Source: Volvox africanus (taxonomy: Eukaryota > Chlorophyta > Chlorophyceae > Chlamydomonadales > Volvocaceae). Taken from it: a stretch of DNA of 64,000 bases. The stretch is from NCBI GenBank assembly GCA_030268105.1, contig BSDZ01000014.1:3291501-3355500 (forward strand), written 5' to 3'. The position numbers and the translations under genes are program-made. Positions 1 to 10,300 of the stretch are shown piece after piece. How positions within the stretch are numbered: the first letter of the stretch is position 1; each line of letters starts with the position of its first letter. Under the pieces are notes generated by a model that ran no database searches, was not told where the DNA came from, and saw nothing but the letters and a program-made list of their open reading frames with translations.

Positions 1-280
1 CCCAGAGGGGTCAGAGGCCTGAAGCCTCCCCTGCTCAACAACCGGTGGAACCCCAATGTCCGTCCGCTGGCCAAGTACCAACCTCCTTCTGACAGCGGTC
101 GACCCGCGTGCCCTACTGTCCTTGATCCACGGGGCTCTCCCAAATTGGCGAGCAAGGTAGAGGGCCTCGCGTGCAAAAGCACACGTCTCGGCAACACCAG
201 CCAGCCCCAGGCCCAACAAGCATGCATGCACACTGCCGCTCGGGTAGTATGCTGTCTGACGAATGGCGTAGGTTCACCGC

Positions 281-781
281 TTACCATACAGTCGGCACTG
301 TCACGCACTGAATCCACTTTTTGTCCGACGTGACAAAGCGGTGCTCAACGGGTAGGTTCAGCACATGCAAAACGACAGCGTTATCGTAAACGTCCGGGGT
401 GCCCAAGCCTGAATGCTGCTGTTGGAGATACGCGGCACTGCCGAAGTGCACAAAGAAGCCGTTGAATTGAAGCAAACGAAACCAGTTTCCCATGGAAATA
501 ACCTCGTGTCCCCTATTTTCGCACCGAATCATCTCTCCCTCGCACAATGCCTCGAGCTCAGCCAGCACAAGATCCGAAGTGCAACGCCGCGTACGTGCTG
601 CCTTCAAGCTCCTCCTCGCCAGCTGCGGACTCATGCTTGGACTGAGCGCTGGTGGATTGAAGACCTCCACAATGCCATGAAAGAAGCAATACCTGCGCGG
701 GTTGAAGCGTTGTGATGAGCCCAGAGCGTAAGTAGCTGAACCAGCCAACCTATAAATCCTCCTTACCTCAGCACTGCACAT
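281..781 (-). CDS. possible host exon, unknown protein (partial)
   Basis: An uninterrupted minus-strand reading frame of 166 codons from an ATG at 781 to a stop at 281. I do not recognise it. The C-terminal half (about residues 70-160) has a balanced, coding-like composition and contains VTSDKKW, which faintly recalls the end of PIN-type nuclease domains, but no acidic triad can be assigned. Donor-like GTAAG at the left end and acceptor-like CAG sites suggest it could be one exon of a gene running off the left edge. From 1 to 280 the minus strand also stays open in one frame (about 85 codons to the window edge), but the phase across the gap does not match, so I did not join them. It may equally be 5' flanking sequence of the LINE that starts near 780 on the other strand. 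Confidence 0.2.
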   Translation of the reverse strand: MCSAEVRRIYRLAGSATYALGSSQRFNPRRYCFFHGIVEVFNPPALSPSMSPQLARRSLKAARTRRCTSDLVLAELEALCEGEMIRCENRGHEVISMGNWFRLLQFNGFFVHFGSAAYLQQQHSGLGTPDVYDNAVVLHVLNLPVEHRFVTSDKKWIQCVTVPTVW

Positions 782-1299
782 GTGTCGAATAAGAATTGTT
801 CATTTGACTGGCCGACAGCACGAGCAGGCTGAGCTCACAGCAGCTCTGTCCTCCTGCCTAAACGGCACAGCTCCAGGCTCCGACGGCATCCCCTACGAGG
901 TGTACCGTGTGCTGTGGGATATGCTGGGCCCGCTCCTCCTGGCCGCCACCAACGAAGCCTTCAGCCAGGGATCCGTGGCCTCAGGGGAAACAGCAGCGGC
1001 ATCACTGCCCCGCAGCTGGCGGGAAGGCGTCATCTCCCTGATATACAAGGGAAAGCGCCTACCAAGGGCAGAACTGAGCAGCTACAGACCCATCACCTTG
1101 CTGCAGTGCGACTACAAGGTCTGCAAAGCCATCAGCAACCGCCTACAACCAGCCCTCGACTACCTGGTGGACCCGCTACAAACAGCATTCATCAGCGGCC
1201 GGGACATCCGGGACAACGTCCTGTACCACCTGGCCCTGGCGTGCTTGTGCCCTGTCTGGCCAAAGACCAGACGGCATGGCCAGCAAGACGGCGCCCCTT
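780..1299 (+). pseudogene. LINE reverse transcriptase, N-terminal half of RT (interrupted)
   Basis: Translation gives a non-LTR retrotransposon RT: an APGSDGIPYE motif, a W-G-I-LIYKG segment, YRPITLLQ followed by DYK and KAI-NRL, and the QTAFISGRDIRDNV block that precedes the catalytic core. This is the L1/RTE-like order of RT motifs. The frame loses LINE character soon after VLYHLALA (about 1235), and a repeat begins at 1300. The RT continues at 1867. No apurinic endonuclease domain is visible upstream, so the copy is 5'-truncated as well as interrupted. It is a dead element. Confidence 0.8.
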
Positions 1300-1866
1300 T
1301 GTGGTACCTCTTGGCGTGCTCGTGCTTGGTGAACCACCAAGCGGCGCCCTAGACTGCGAGGTCGCGTGTTTTTTGCCTTGGTGTGCTCGTGCTCTGGCCT
1401 TCCTAGGCTGGAGCGGCACCTTGGCTGTGCGTGCAGTGGTTGGCTTTTGTTTGTGGCAGCTGTTTGGTTTTTGGTTTGTCTGGTCTCTCGGTCTTGTAGT
1501 GCTTAGGTTTGTGTTGTTTTGGGGGTTTGTTTTGGCTGCTGTGTGGAGAGAGGTTTGTGTTGGGTGTCCGGCGGTTTTGTTGAGGCCCCTTCTTGCAGGG
1601 CCCTCGCCGCCTTGTGGAGGTGGTGTTGGCGGTCTTCCGTTGCCGCCTTGCAGCCTTGGGAGTCAACTCCCCACTGCCCCGTTCCTGTCCCTGTCCTGTC
1701 TGTGAGGTTGGCGTTGCTTGGCTCCCTCTGTCTGGGTAGGCGTCTCTGGGTAGGCGGTTCAGCGTGGGGGTTTTCTGCTTGCCCTTTGCCCCTGCGGCTT
1801 GCAGCTTGAGCTGGTTCCGTCCCTCTCGTCCTTGTAACGTCCCTCTCAGAAAAAGAAAAAAAAAGA
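1300..1866 (+). mobile_element. short poly(A)-tailed retroelement inside the LINE, copy 1
   Basis: A 567-bp G/T-rich segment with no coding-like frame. It starts with tgtggtacctct, contains a near-palindrome cttggtgaaccaccaag shortly after its start, and ends in an A-rich tail (about 1850-1866). It splits the LINE RT reading frame. A second copy, about 97% identical by eye over some 470 bp, begins with exactly the same base at 18609, so this looks like a genuine 5' end. The poly(A) tail implies retrotransposition (SINE-like, or the 3' end of another LINE). I could not identify convincing A/B boxes or target-site duplications. Confidence 0.65.
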
Positions 1867-2640
1867 GTGGGTGCGGCATTCCCAGCAGCCGGCCGCCCTT
1901 GTGATGCTGGACATCGAGAAGGCCTATGACCGCGTCCACCGGCCGTGGCTGTATCAAGTGGTGGCCTCAACGGGCTTTGGGCAGAATATGCAACGGTGGA
2001 TACGGCTGCTCACCTCAGATGGGTCCTCACGAGTGGTGGTCAACGGCCAGCTATCAGCACCCTTCCCAGTCCGCAATGGCCTGGAACAGGGCAGCACCCT
2101 GTCGCCAGTCCTCTGGGTCCTGCAGCTGGAGCCCTTGACATCTTACCTCCATCACCTCTGCAGCACCGGAGGAAGCAACCACTGTCACCTGGGCCCTGCA
2201 GACCCGGGGGCCGCCCCCACCCAGGACAATCACCTGACCCAGCAGCAGCACCTGGAAAGCCTGACCCACATCTTTATGGAAGCATACTCCGCAGCCCGAA
2301 CATGGTTGGCCGCCCTCTGGGGGGCCATCACAGGAGCAGACGGCCCACCCCTGGACCGTGCGGACCTACTGTTGGGAGACTGGCCAGCAGCATGGGCAAC
2401 ATACCCCACCAGCCCGGGGCCCCAAGCCCTCTGGACCACCCTGAGAGCGACCTGGCTGTGGGCAGTCTGGTGCCGCCACCAGGCAGCCGACACAGAGGCA
2501 AGCCCTTCAGATTCTGTGGTTGTGCAAACGGTGGGAGAGCTGCAGCGGCTTATGTGGGCGCACTTCAGGATGTCGGCCCTCCCTGACGACATTTTGGCGG
2601 GGCTGCCACCAAGCCACATCACCGCGCAGCTGAAGCCTTC
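1867..2640 (+). pseudogene. LINE reverse transcriptase, C-terminal part (internally deleted)
   Basis: The same LINE resumes with LVMLDIEKAYDRVHRPWL, the first catalytic-Asp block of non-LTR RTs, then NGLEQGSTLSPVLW. The expected YADD block is missing: the frame jumps from LEPLTSYLHHL into a Trp-rich C-terminal region (LLLGDWP and LRATWLWAVWCRH, resembling the zf-RVT tail of L1-type elements). The copy therefore carries an internal deletion of the palm. The reading frame ends only because the LTR of element A begins at 2641. Confidence 0.75.
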
Positions 2641-3455
2641 TGTTGTACGCGGGCTCAATCACCGTTTACATTTATGAAGGCCGCAATGCATTCAGATATC
2701 ATGAAGCATAATACAATCATATTAGCATGATATACTCGAGTATATCTAGCTAATCAGGCATGTCGCATCATCATTCACGACATCGTGCTGTCGGTCAACA
2801 TGTTTGACTCGAGGCTGATAATTAATGCGCGATCTATCCATTGGCATATTATATCACGTAATAATACTTTGAATAGTATTACCTCATCTGTGTCATAAAC
2901 CATACGAGTATGCAAGAATGCGACGATCGCGATGGTTGGGTCGGCAACCGAATATCGATATTCGGACCTTTGCATATTGCATGCCTTGCATCCAATAATA
3001 TCACGAATGACACGATATTTAGAGCAGTATTACCAAGGTACTCACACTTGAGATCGTAATCCAGTGAGACCTGTACTGCACATCGGTATCGCGACGTGAT
3101 AGGTGCGAGGATGGCCGCCTAGAGACAGAAGTCGGCGCAACGCTAACTTTGGACCAAGTATTCGAGTACTGAACTCTATCCGATACGCATACATACGATA
3201 TAATCATTTATATTCGGCCTGAGCTATTCTAGCATTCCATCTGCAGCCGAGTGATGAACATTGCCCACGGGGTCTGACTCCAGACTGTAATTCTGTAACT
3301 GAAGAACATTGTAAGTTGAATCTTTCCTTGCTATTGAGTCTTCCGCTGTCTACTATTCACATTGGCTTGCCTTGCTGTTCGTAAGCTTGGTACGCACACA
3401 GCTAACACCTAGACGTGCAGAGCTAATACATGATTGAAGAAGGAAGGATACAACA
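2641..3455 (+). repeat. LTR of element A (5' LTR)
   Basis: Starts TGTTGTACGC and ends GGATACAACA, so it has TG...CA termini within a 7-bp terminal inverted repeat (TGTTGTA/TACAACA). The inverted counterpart is at 17794-18608. It contains two perfect 18-bp palindromes at 2729-2746 and 2948-2965. It is followed by a primer-binding site. No 3' partner exists because the element is truncated. Confidence 0.9.
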
Positions 3456-3459
3456 AATT

Positions 3460-3471
3460 TGGTAGCGAGAC
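3460..3471 (+). other. primer-binding site of element A
   Basis: TGGTAGCGAGAC begins 4 nt after the LTR end. TGG complements the CCA tail of a tRNA. The following bases (to about 3478) complement a sequence that resembles a T-arm (TCGAATC), consistent with tRNA priming. The tRNA is not identified. Elements B and A-prime have the related TGGTATCGAGAC and TGGTAGCGAGAT at the same place. Confidence 0.65.
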
Positions 3472-3892
3472 GATTCGACTCACGGCTGTCTCATCGTCAC
3501 TAGCGAAGAGTAGGTTCTCACACGAGCGAGCGGCGGCGAAGAGTATCACGAGATAACCTCGCCAGAAAGCTGATACGGTACTATCCTCTACCTGAACTCC
3601 TGATACAATATCGGTCTGTTAAATAACAACCATACTTTTATTACCCGCAAGGTCTTAAGTCCGCAGAAGAAATTCTGTTGCCATCACACTTGAAGTCGCC
3701 TCCTCGATAGAGTTGGGTATCGGACAGGATCAGTTGCTGAAGAGATATCAATTTGAAGGTGACAACATACTGGTGGGTTACGTTACCGTCCACGTCGGAG
3801 TTTTACTCGGGTGAGAACGGTACACGAGAGGAAATCCCTAAGGTACAGTTTTACCTACACCTATTTTCCTTGTGAAGTCTTAATTGGAATAT

Positions 3893-5153
3893 ATGTCGCA
3901 TAATCAATATTCCCCATCTACGGGAGAGAGTGAACAGGCCAGTGTTGGAGCCCATAATGAAGGACCGGAGATCCCACCGAATACTGATAATTTACATAAT
4001 CCCCAGCCGAATGGTCCTTATCCAATTCAGGGCCCCACTGGGACGTCAGATCACATGGGGCCCCCCGAAACGGAGCCGGACCTGGCAATGGTATCGCTGC
4101 AACAGCTTATGGATGAAGGCGGAGTCCCCGGTTTCATCATCCCCACACCTCAATTTCATATTCTTCCCATCACGGAACCCAAGACTCGCAAGCGCTGCCC
4201 GCTCATATGTTCGCGATGCTAAAGGATATTTGAAGTTGGTAAAAGGTGGTGATCGCAACGAGGTGAAGTGTTTATTTATTGGGGCCACACTAAGTGGCGT
4301 TGCGAGGGAATGGTATGACCATTGGACCACTGTACAGGAGCACTTTACGCTCGAAGAACTAATTAACGCGCTGCTTACTCGATTCACTCCCGGAAATCAA
4401 TCACAAATGGCTGCCATGTACCGAGAACTACATGCAGGCACCTACCGAATGCGACCTGACGAGTCCGTGGAGGACTACCGGTTGCGGTTTGAAGGTCTGA
4501 CGACACCCATGATCGGTTTTTCAGAAGGAGACTACATTTATTGGTTCCAACGTGGTCTCCCTCTCCAGTTGGCCAGAGTGAGTATTACGGATCCGGCGCT
4601 GGAAAGGACAAGATCTTATACGCGATGGGTTCAGATCGTTCACGACGCCGAAGCTCGCCTCAGGACGGGACAAGAGCACCTGACAGCCTTAGCACCACTA
4701 CCAGTGGACACGACGCAAGATACCTCCAATGAGACTGACCCAGCACCTGAGACTACCGGCATCCCGCTACCACCTGCACCTATGTGTCGGGCTGGCGCCC
4801 CTTCCACCAGTCGCGTCCATATTTCTGGCAGCCGGGGATTAAGTCCACGAGATTCGCAAGTAACTCGGAGTGTACGGAAGAGGAGAGATGCGCCACAGAA
4901 TACTGTCGCATCACGTGGAGCTGCGTCGGAATCGAAGCGGTCGAGGACAGAAAATCGATGGCTTGCTAAATGGGGATGCACCCAGACGGAGTTCGCACAG
5001 CGACGACAATTGGGAGTTTGTCTTCGGTGCGCATCAAACCATCTTACAAGGAACTGCCCACTTCTACCTCCGTTAGCTGCGGAACTACACCCGATGGACG
5101 AAGCACAGGGCACGATTTCTGTCGATGTAGTCGGGTCACCCAGGTCGCATTAA
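3893..5153 (+). pseudogene. gag: gag of element A (frameshifted)
   Basis: The N-terminal part is read from the ATG at 3893. Homology to the A-prime gag moves to another frame near 4170-4190 (SYVRDAKGYL, EWYDHWTT, LLTRFTP, TYRMRPDESVEDYRLRFE). It ends with a CCHC zinc knuckle (CLRCASNHLTRNC, spaced C-X2-C-X3-H-X4-C as in A-prime). Where B and A-prime have the gag stop TAG followed by GAA, this copy reads GCG GAA, so the stop is lost and translation runs to a TAA at 5151. The downstream stem is also gone. A non-functional copy. Confidence 0.75.
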
Positions 5154-7057
5154 TAAGGGACTGATACCCGACGAGGAGTTAGGCCTTATGTATTGACCAC
5201 TACTACTCCTAATTGTACCCAGTGATGCTGGCATGAAGAAGACTCTCCACTGCCGTTGATTAGATGATCAGATGGCTGGTAAATATGCGTCCTTAACGAA
5301 TCCGTACCTGTGGAGCATCATGGGTCGCAGGAGCGTAGCAGAGGTTCACTACGTTTGACTCTACCAATGACGATGAAGTCATTTTGTTCCTTGAAATTTC
5401 GGACACCCGTGCGCTATAGGTGTCACTGACGACCTTATTGCTATTACGAAGAGCGATAAGCATTATGGGGTTGGCCCCATAGTCGTCTGAGCGTTCAGGT
5501 TACCCTCGCTAATGAGGGTAAGCATCCCATCGTGGGCAGAATCACCCTTAGTCGTCGAAGGACCCTCTGTGTGTTAGGGCCCAATGAGTGCAACAAGGTC
5601 TCCCGGAGACAGCACTACATGGACATTGGGTGCCGCGACATAACGACAGTACCGCGCGCGCATCGATATGGAGTCCAGCACAATTGGCCATTGTGCAAAA
5701 GGGAACCTATCACCTAAGGTACCTTGTCTGTCGTACCAAGATGTCACACCAGAGGAGGGCGGAATTGTGCGGAGCCTGTGGTTAATGTTGGTTAAGTGGC
5801 ATCCGTTCTCTGAAATAAAGAACCCAAGCTTGAGGGGTGTAAGGCAATCTTATCAATGATAAGGAAAAACACCCATGAATTGCTTGTGAGGCCTTGGGTG
5901 CAATCAATTGCTACCACCGCACAGTCTCTTGCGAAAGATTCTGAGGTCGCAGCCCCCTATTGCCAAAATTATACTGATGCATTTGTCATCTTGGGGCTCC
6001 CACCTATGTTCCCTGCTGACTATACGATCCCTCTTGTGCCCGAGCACCCCGTTTCACAACCTACGTACAGGCTAAGTCCGCTAAAGTTGAGCGGATGAAA
6101 CGGCGAGTGAGGGATCTGCTCGCAAAGAGTATGATTCGGCCCAGCACGTCGCCATATTCTGCTCCAATATTGTTTGTCGGTAAGAAGGATGGGACGCTGC
6201 GTATGTGCATTGATTATCGGGGCTTGAATGCGACCACGAATAAAAATCACTACCCTTTGCCGCGCGTTGATGACCTGATCGATAAGCTGAAAGGTTCAGC
6301 TTACTTTTCCTCGATTGACCTTCAACAAGGGTATAATCAGATACGCATCGCTGCCTCTGATATTCCGAAAACTGCTTTCCGGACTCCCTTTGGTCACTTC
6401 GAGTACACGGTCTTGTCGTTTGGACTTACTAATGCGCCCGCCACATTTCAAGCAGTGATGGATCGCATGTTCAGACCGTATATCGACAGGTTCGTCGTTT
6501 GTTATTTGGATGATATTTTAATATATTCCAAAACGCGCAAGGAGCACCTGAAGCATCTCGAGCTCGTGCTTGAGGTGATGAAGCGGGAGCAATTGTTTGC
6601 TAAACACGCCAAGTGTTTTTGGGTGCAGCCGCAAGTGGAGTATTTGGGCCACATCGTGTCGGCCACTGGGGTCAGGATGGATCCACGGAAGGTAGCTGTG
6701 GTTCGTGAATGGCCCGCGCCTCAGAACCTCACCGAACTACGCCAGTTCTTGGGTTTGACTAACTACTTCCGTAAGTTTATTAAAAATTACTCCATTATTG
6801 CGGCCCCGCTTACGAATTTGACGAAGAAAGGAGGTTTCGTTTCTCTCGAAGCCTGGACATCCGCGTGTCAGCGGGCATTCGAAGAGCTCAAACGAATCGT
6901 CACCGACGACGTTACCCTCTCTTTTCCTGATTACTCGTTGCCGTTCCGTGTTGAAGTTGTATTGGATGCTTCCTTGCATGGAAGCGGCGCTGTATTGTTG
7001 CAGGAAGGACGACCGATCCCCTTCACGAGTAAGAAGTTTTCGGGTGCGGAGATTCAG
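5154..7057 (+). pseudogene. pol: pol of element A: degraded protease, RT intact to RNase H start
   Basis: From 5154 to about 6090 the protease and linker region is recognisable only by alignment to A-prime and is broken by several frameshifts. From 6095 one open frame carries the [62 protein letters not shown], then the connection and the first RNase H block (VEVVLDASLHGSGAVLLQEG). Element homology stops at about 7047 in KKFSGAE, where the truncated LTR of B takes over; the frame closes at 7058-7060. Confidence 0.8.
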
Positions 7058-7321
7058 TGAACCAGGAACCAGATGTTCCACCATTTACCATTCAGGCGGT
7101 AAATGGCCCATTCCATACAGGTTATGGAGTAACCGACAGGTTCGGATGTTTCAGGAAATCGGTTAGTATTGGTCGTCGACAGCCGAGACCAAATCCACAA
7201 ATCGAATGCTAGATGGGAACATGAAACAGTTAATCTGATAATTAAATATATTATATCATAAAATAATAAACAGATAATTATTATACTTAATGAATTACCA
7301 AAATGCATTAAGGATACAACA
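7048..7321 (-). repeat. 3' LTR of element B (truncated)
   Basis: It matches the first 274 bp of the 422-bp 5' LTR (14033-13760) with three substitutions. On the minus strand it starts TGTTGTATCC at 7321 and stops at 7048 in element A sequence. The first base pairs of A at the junction (gcggagattc) could also be native RNase H codons, so the exact breakpoint is blurred by up to 10 bp of shared sequence. Confidence 0.85.
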
Positions 7322-7340
7322 ATTGTTCCCCCTCTAGATG
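7322..7340 (-). other. polypurine tract of element B
   Basis: Read on the minus strand, the purine run agagggggaa lies directly before the 3' LTR. This is the expected position and composition for the plus-strand primer of a Ty3/gypsy element, and it confirms the minus-strand orientation of B. Confidence 0.65.
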
Positions 7341-7390
7341 CAGCGTCCCGATGCATGAAACGAGAGCAGACAGGTTGAGGTAGGACAGCG

Positions 7391-10300
7391 TCAGAGAGGT
7401 CCGTCCTTAGACTGTGCCCGCAGCCTAGCTTCATCAAGCAGGGGTTTCATGTCAGGGGTGAAGTTACGTGCCGGTTCCCAGCTATTGTGCTCAGACGAAT
7501 ACCCAGACCACTTCACCAGGTACTCATGTATGTTACGCTTACGCCTGCCCTTGCCAACACGTCGTGCACGGTAATCTAGGATACGTTCGACAGCATACAG
7601 GGTCTGCTTACCTGATAACCAGGTAGAGGGATTAGCTTCCGTAACAGGAGGGATGCTATCGTTAGCCTCAGGCAGAGTACCCCGATATGGACGTATGAGA
7701 GATACATGAAATGTGGGATGAATGTGTAGGTCAGATGGGAGTTGTAACTCTACAGCCACCGACCCTACCATGCGTACGACAGGATAAGGCCCCACAAAGC
7801 GCAGTAATAACTTGCCAGACCCATCAGCCAGGGAACGAAGGTTCTTCGTGCTCAACATAACCAGCTGGCCCTTAGTGAACGTGACGTCCTTTTTGGACTT
7901 GTTATAATAGTCCATAGCCCGTTGCTGTGCAGCTTCCAGGCAAGCTTTAGCGTCAGTTAGACGAGACTTAGCAAACGTTTTTGCAGCTGGAACATTTACG
8001 TCCAACTCCCGCCAAACAGGCAAAGCAGGGTTAAAACCATAATTCAGGAAAAACGGACTATTACCAACGGACCGGTTAGTAGCATTATTAATGGCAAACT
8101 CAGCATCGGTTAGGTAGGTATCCCATGCAGTAGGGGTGCGTCCTGCAAAGTTACGGAGCATATCACCCAGGACACGGTTAACACGCTCTGTTTGCCCATC
8201 AGATTGGGGGTGGTAGGCGGTGGACAGGTTCACCCGCATTCCTACCAGAGTCCCCAGGGCGCCCCAAAACTTACTTGCAAATTGAGTGCCGCGGTCAGAT
8301 ACCACGGACTTGGGGACCCCATGCAAACGTACCACATTGTCAAAGAATAGACGGGCCGTTTGCTCAGCTGTGCAGGATGATGTCGTGGGGGCCAGGTGGA
8401 CCATCTTAGTGAAACGGTCGACCAGGACCAGCACGGCGTCGTATCCTCCCTCAGTTTTGGGCAGCGCAACAATAAAGTCCATAGAAACGCTTTCCCACGG
8501 AGCGTCAGGAATAGCAAGAGGTTGGAGATGCCCATGTGATTTACCAGACTGGGCCTTATTGCGCTGGCACAGGTCACAACATAGGACATAATTTTCGGTA
8601 TCCTTAGCCATGCGGGGCCACCAGAATTGACGCCGCAAAAGCTCCAGTAACCGCGTGCAGCCAGGATGCCCAGCAAGAGGGCCGTCATGAAAACGTGAGA
8701 GAAGTTCACGACGTAATGAATCGTCGTTAGGTACGACAATCTGACGGTGGGATCCTTCCGATCGGATCCATAAGCCATGCTCCTGTACCAAGTGCCCCGT
8801 GTTGTTGTGAATTGTGAACCACGGGTCAGCTGCATAAGCCTGTTTCAAGCGCTTGGTAAAATCGGAGGGCACGAAGTTAGGTTTTGCCTGAGACCTACTC
8901 TGTGTGCTTACCGCCAGAATGGCTGCATGCAGTGAGGGGTGCCTACTGAGAGCATCAGCTATGTTAAGTGAGCCGCTCAGGTACTCCCAATCAAAGTTAA
9001 ACCGTGCCAGGTATTCCATCCAGCGGGCCTGGATTCGGTTAAGGGAGGGCACACCTTGCAGAAACGTAAGGGGTTTGTGATCAGTCTTGAGGGCAAAAGG
9101 CCGGCCCTCAAGGTAACATCGCCATTCCTTCAAGGCATGTAGGACCGCCAGAAATTCCTGTTCCCCAGTGGTATAACGGGTTTCAGCCCCCGAAAACTTC
9201 TTACTCTTGTATGCAATGGGGCGTCCCTGCTGCAACAGAACTGCCCCCGTCCCATGTATAGATGCATCAGTTATGACCTCTACACGGAACGGCAATGAGT
9301 AGTCAGGGAAGTGCAGGATAATATCATCAGAGATAGCACGCTTCAAAGCATCAAAAGCTTCTTGGCATGCGGGGGTCCAGGCCTCAGGTGAAGAGAAGGC
9401 TCCCTTACGTGTGAGGTTTGTTAGCGGTGCAGCAATGACTGAGTAGCGCTCTATGAACTTATGAAAGTAGTTGGTCAGGCCCAAAACCTTACGCAGTTCC
9501 TGAAGGTTGGAGGGCACTGGCCAATCCCGAACAACAGCAGTTTTCCGGGGGTCCATCTGTATGCCACCCTGAGACACTATATGCCCCAGATACTCCACCT
9601 GTGGTTGTGCCCAGTGGCACTTAGAACGCTTAGCATACAGCTGCTCACGCCGCAGAACCTCAAAGACCAGGCGGAGGTGTTGTATGTGCTCCTCACGGGT
9701 CTTTGAAAACACCAGGATATCGTCCAGATAACAGATGACGAATTTGTCGATGTATGGCCTGAAGATGCGGTCCATGACGGCTTGGAACGTTGCAGGGGCG
9801 TTCGTCAGTCCGAAACTAAGGACGGTATATTCAAAATGGCCAAATGGCGTACGGAACGCCGTTTTAGGGATATCAGATTCTGCTATACGAATCTGATTAT
9901 ACCCCTGCTGGAGGTCAATAGAGCTAAAGAATGCAGAATCTTTTAGCTTATCCAGCAGATCATCGACACGTGGGAGGGGATGACGGTTCTTAACCGTTGC
10001 GGCATTTAACCCCCTATAGTCAATGCACATTCTCAGAGTCCCATCCTTCTTTCCCACAAACAGAATAGGGGCGGAGTATGGGAATGTGCTTGGTCGTATC
10101 ATACCTTTTTTCAGCAGCTCAGTAATCTGTCGTTTGACCTCGTCCAGCTCCAAGGGGCTTAGCCGATACATGGGGCGGGAAACGGGTACTGCACCAGGCA
10201 CCAAAGGTATGGTGTGATCCACAGGCCGCATTGGAGGCTTACCAGGGACCTCCTGGAATATATCTGCATATTCCTGTAACAGGGCCTCAAGCTCAGGGTC

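Larger units (their letters stand above)
2641..7047 (+). mobile_element. Ty3/gypsy element A, 3'-truncated, plus strand
   Basis: Order: 815-bp LTR, primer-binding site, degenerate leader, frameshifted gag, degenerate protease region, good RT, then an abrupt end at the start of RNase H where element B begins. Integrase, the rest of RNase H and the 3' LTR are absent. It forms the left arm of an inverted structure; the right arm is A-prime at 14034-18608. By eye the two LTRs differ at about 16 of 815 positions and the RT regions by about 3%, but gag and protease differ far more. Confidence 0.85.

Noticed and set aside
914..1957. Long ORFs on both strands across the short repeat at 1300-1866
   Set aside because: Low-complexity translations without domains; the region interrupts a LINE and is non-coding in both copies.
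2775..3207. Two 62-66 codon ORFs antisense in the A LTR, present in both LTR copies (also 18042-18474)
   Set aside because: The LTRs are about 98% identical, so shared ORFs are expected by descent. They are antisense to the element and have no recognisable domain.
7058..7321. A 264-bp LTR for element B with TG/CA ends at 7058 and 13770
   Set aside because: Homology between copies continues 10 bp further, and the complete LTR ends at 13612 in ATACAACA directly before a PBS, so the short version is a coincidence.
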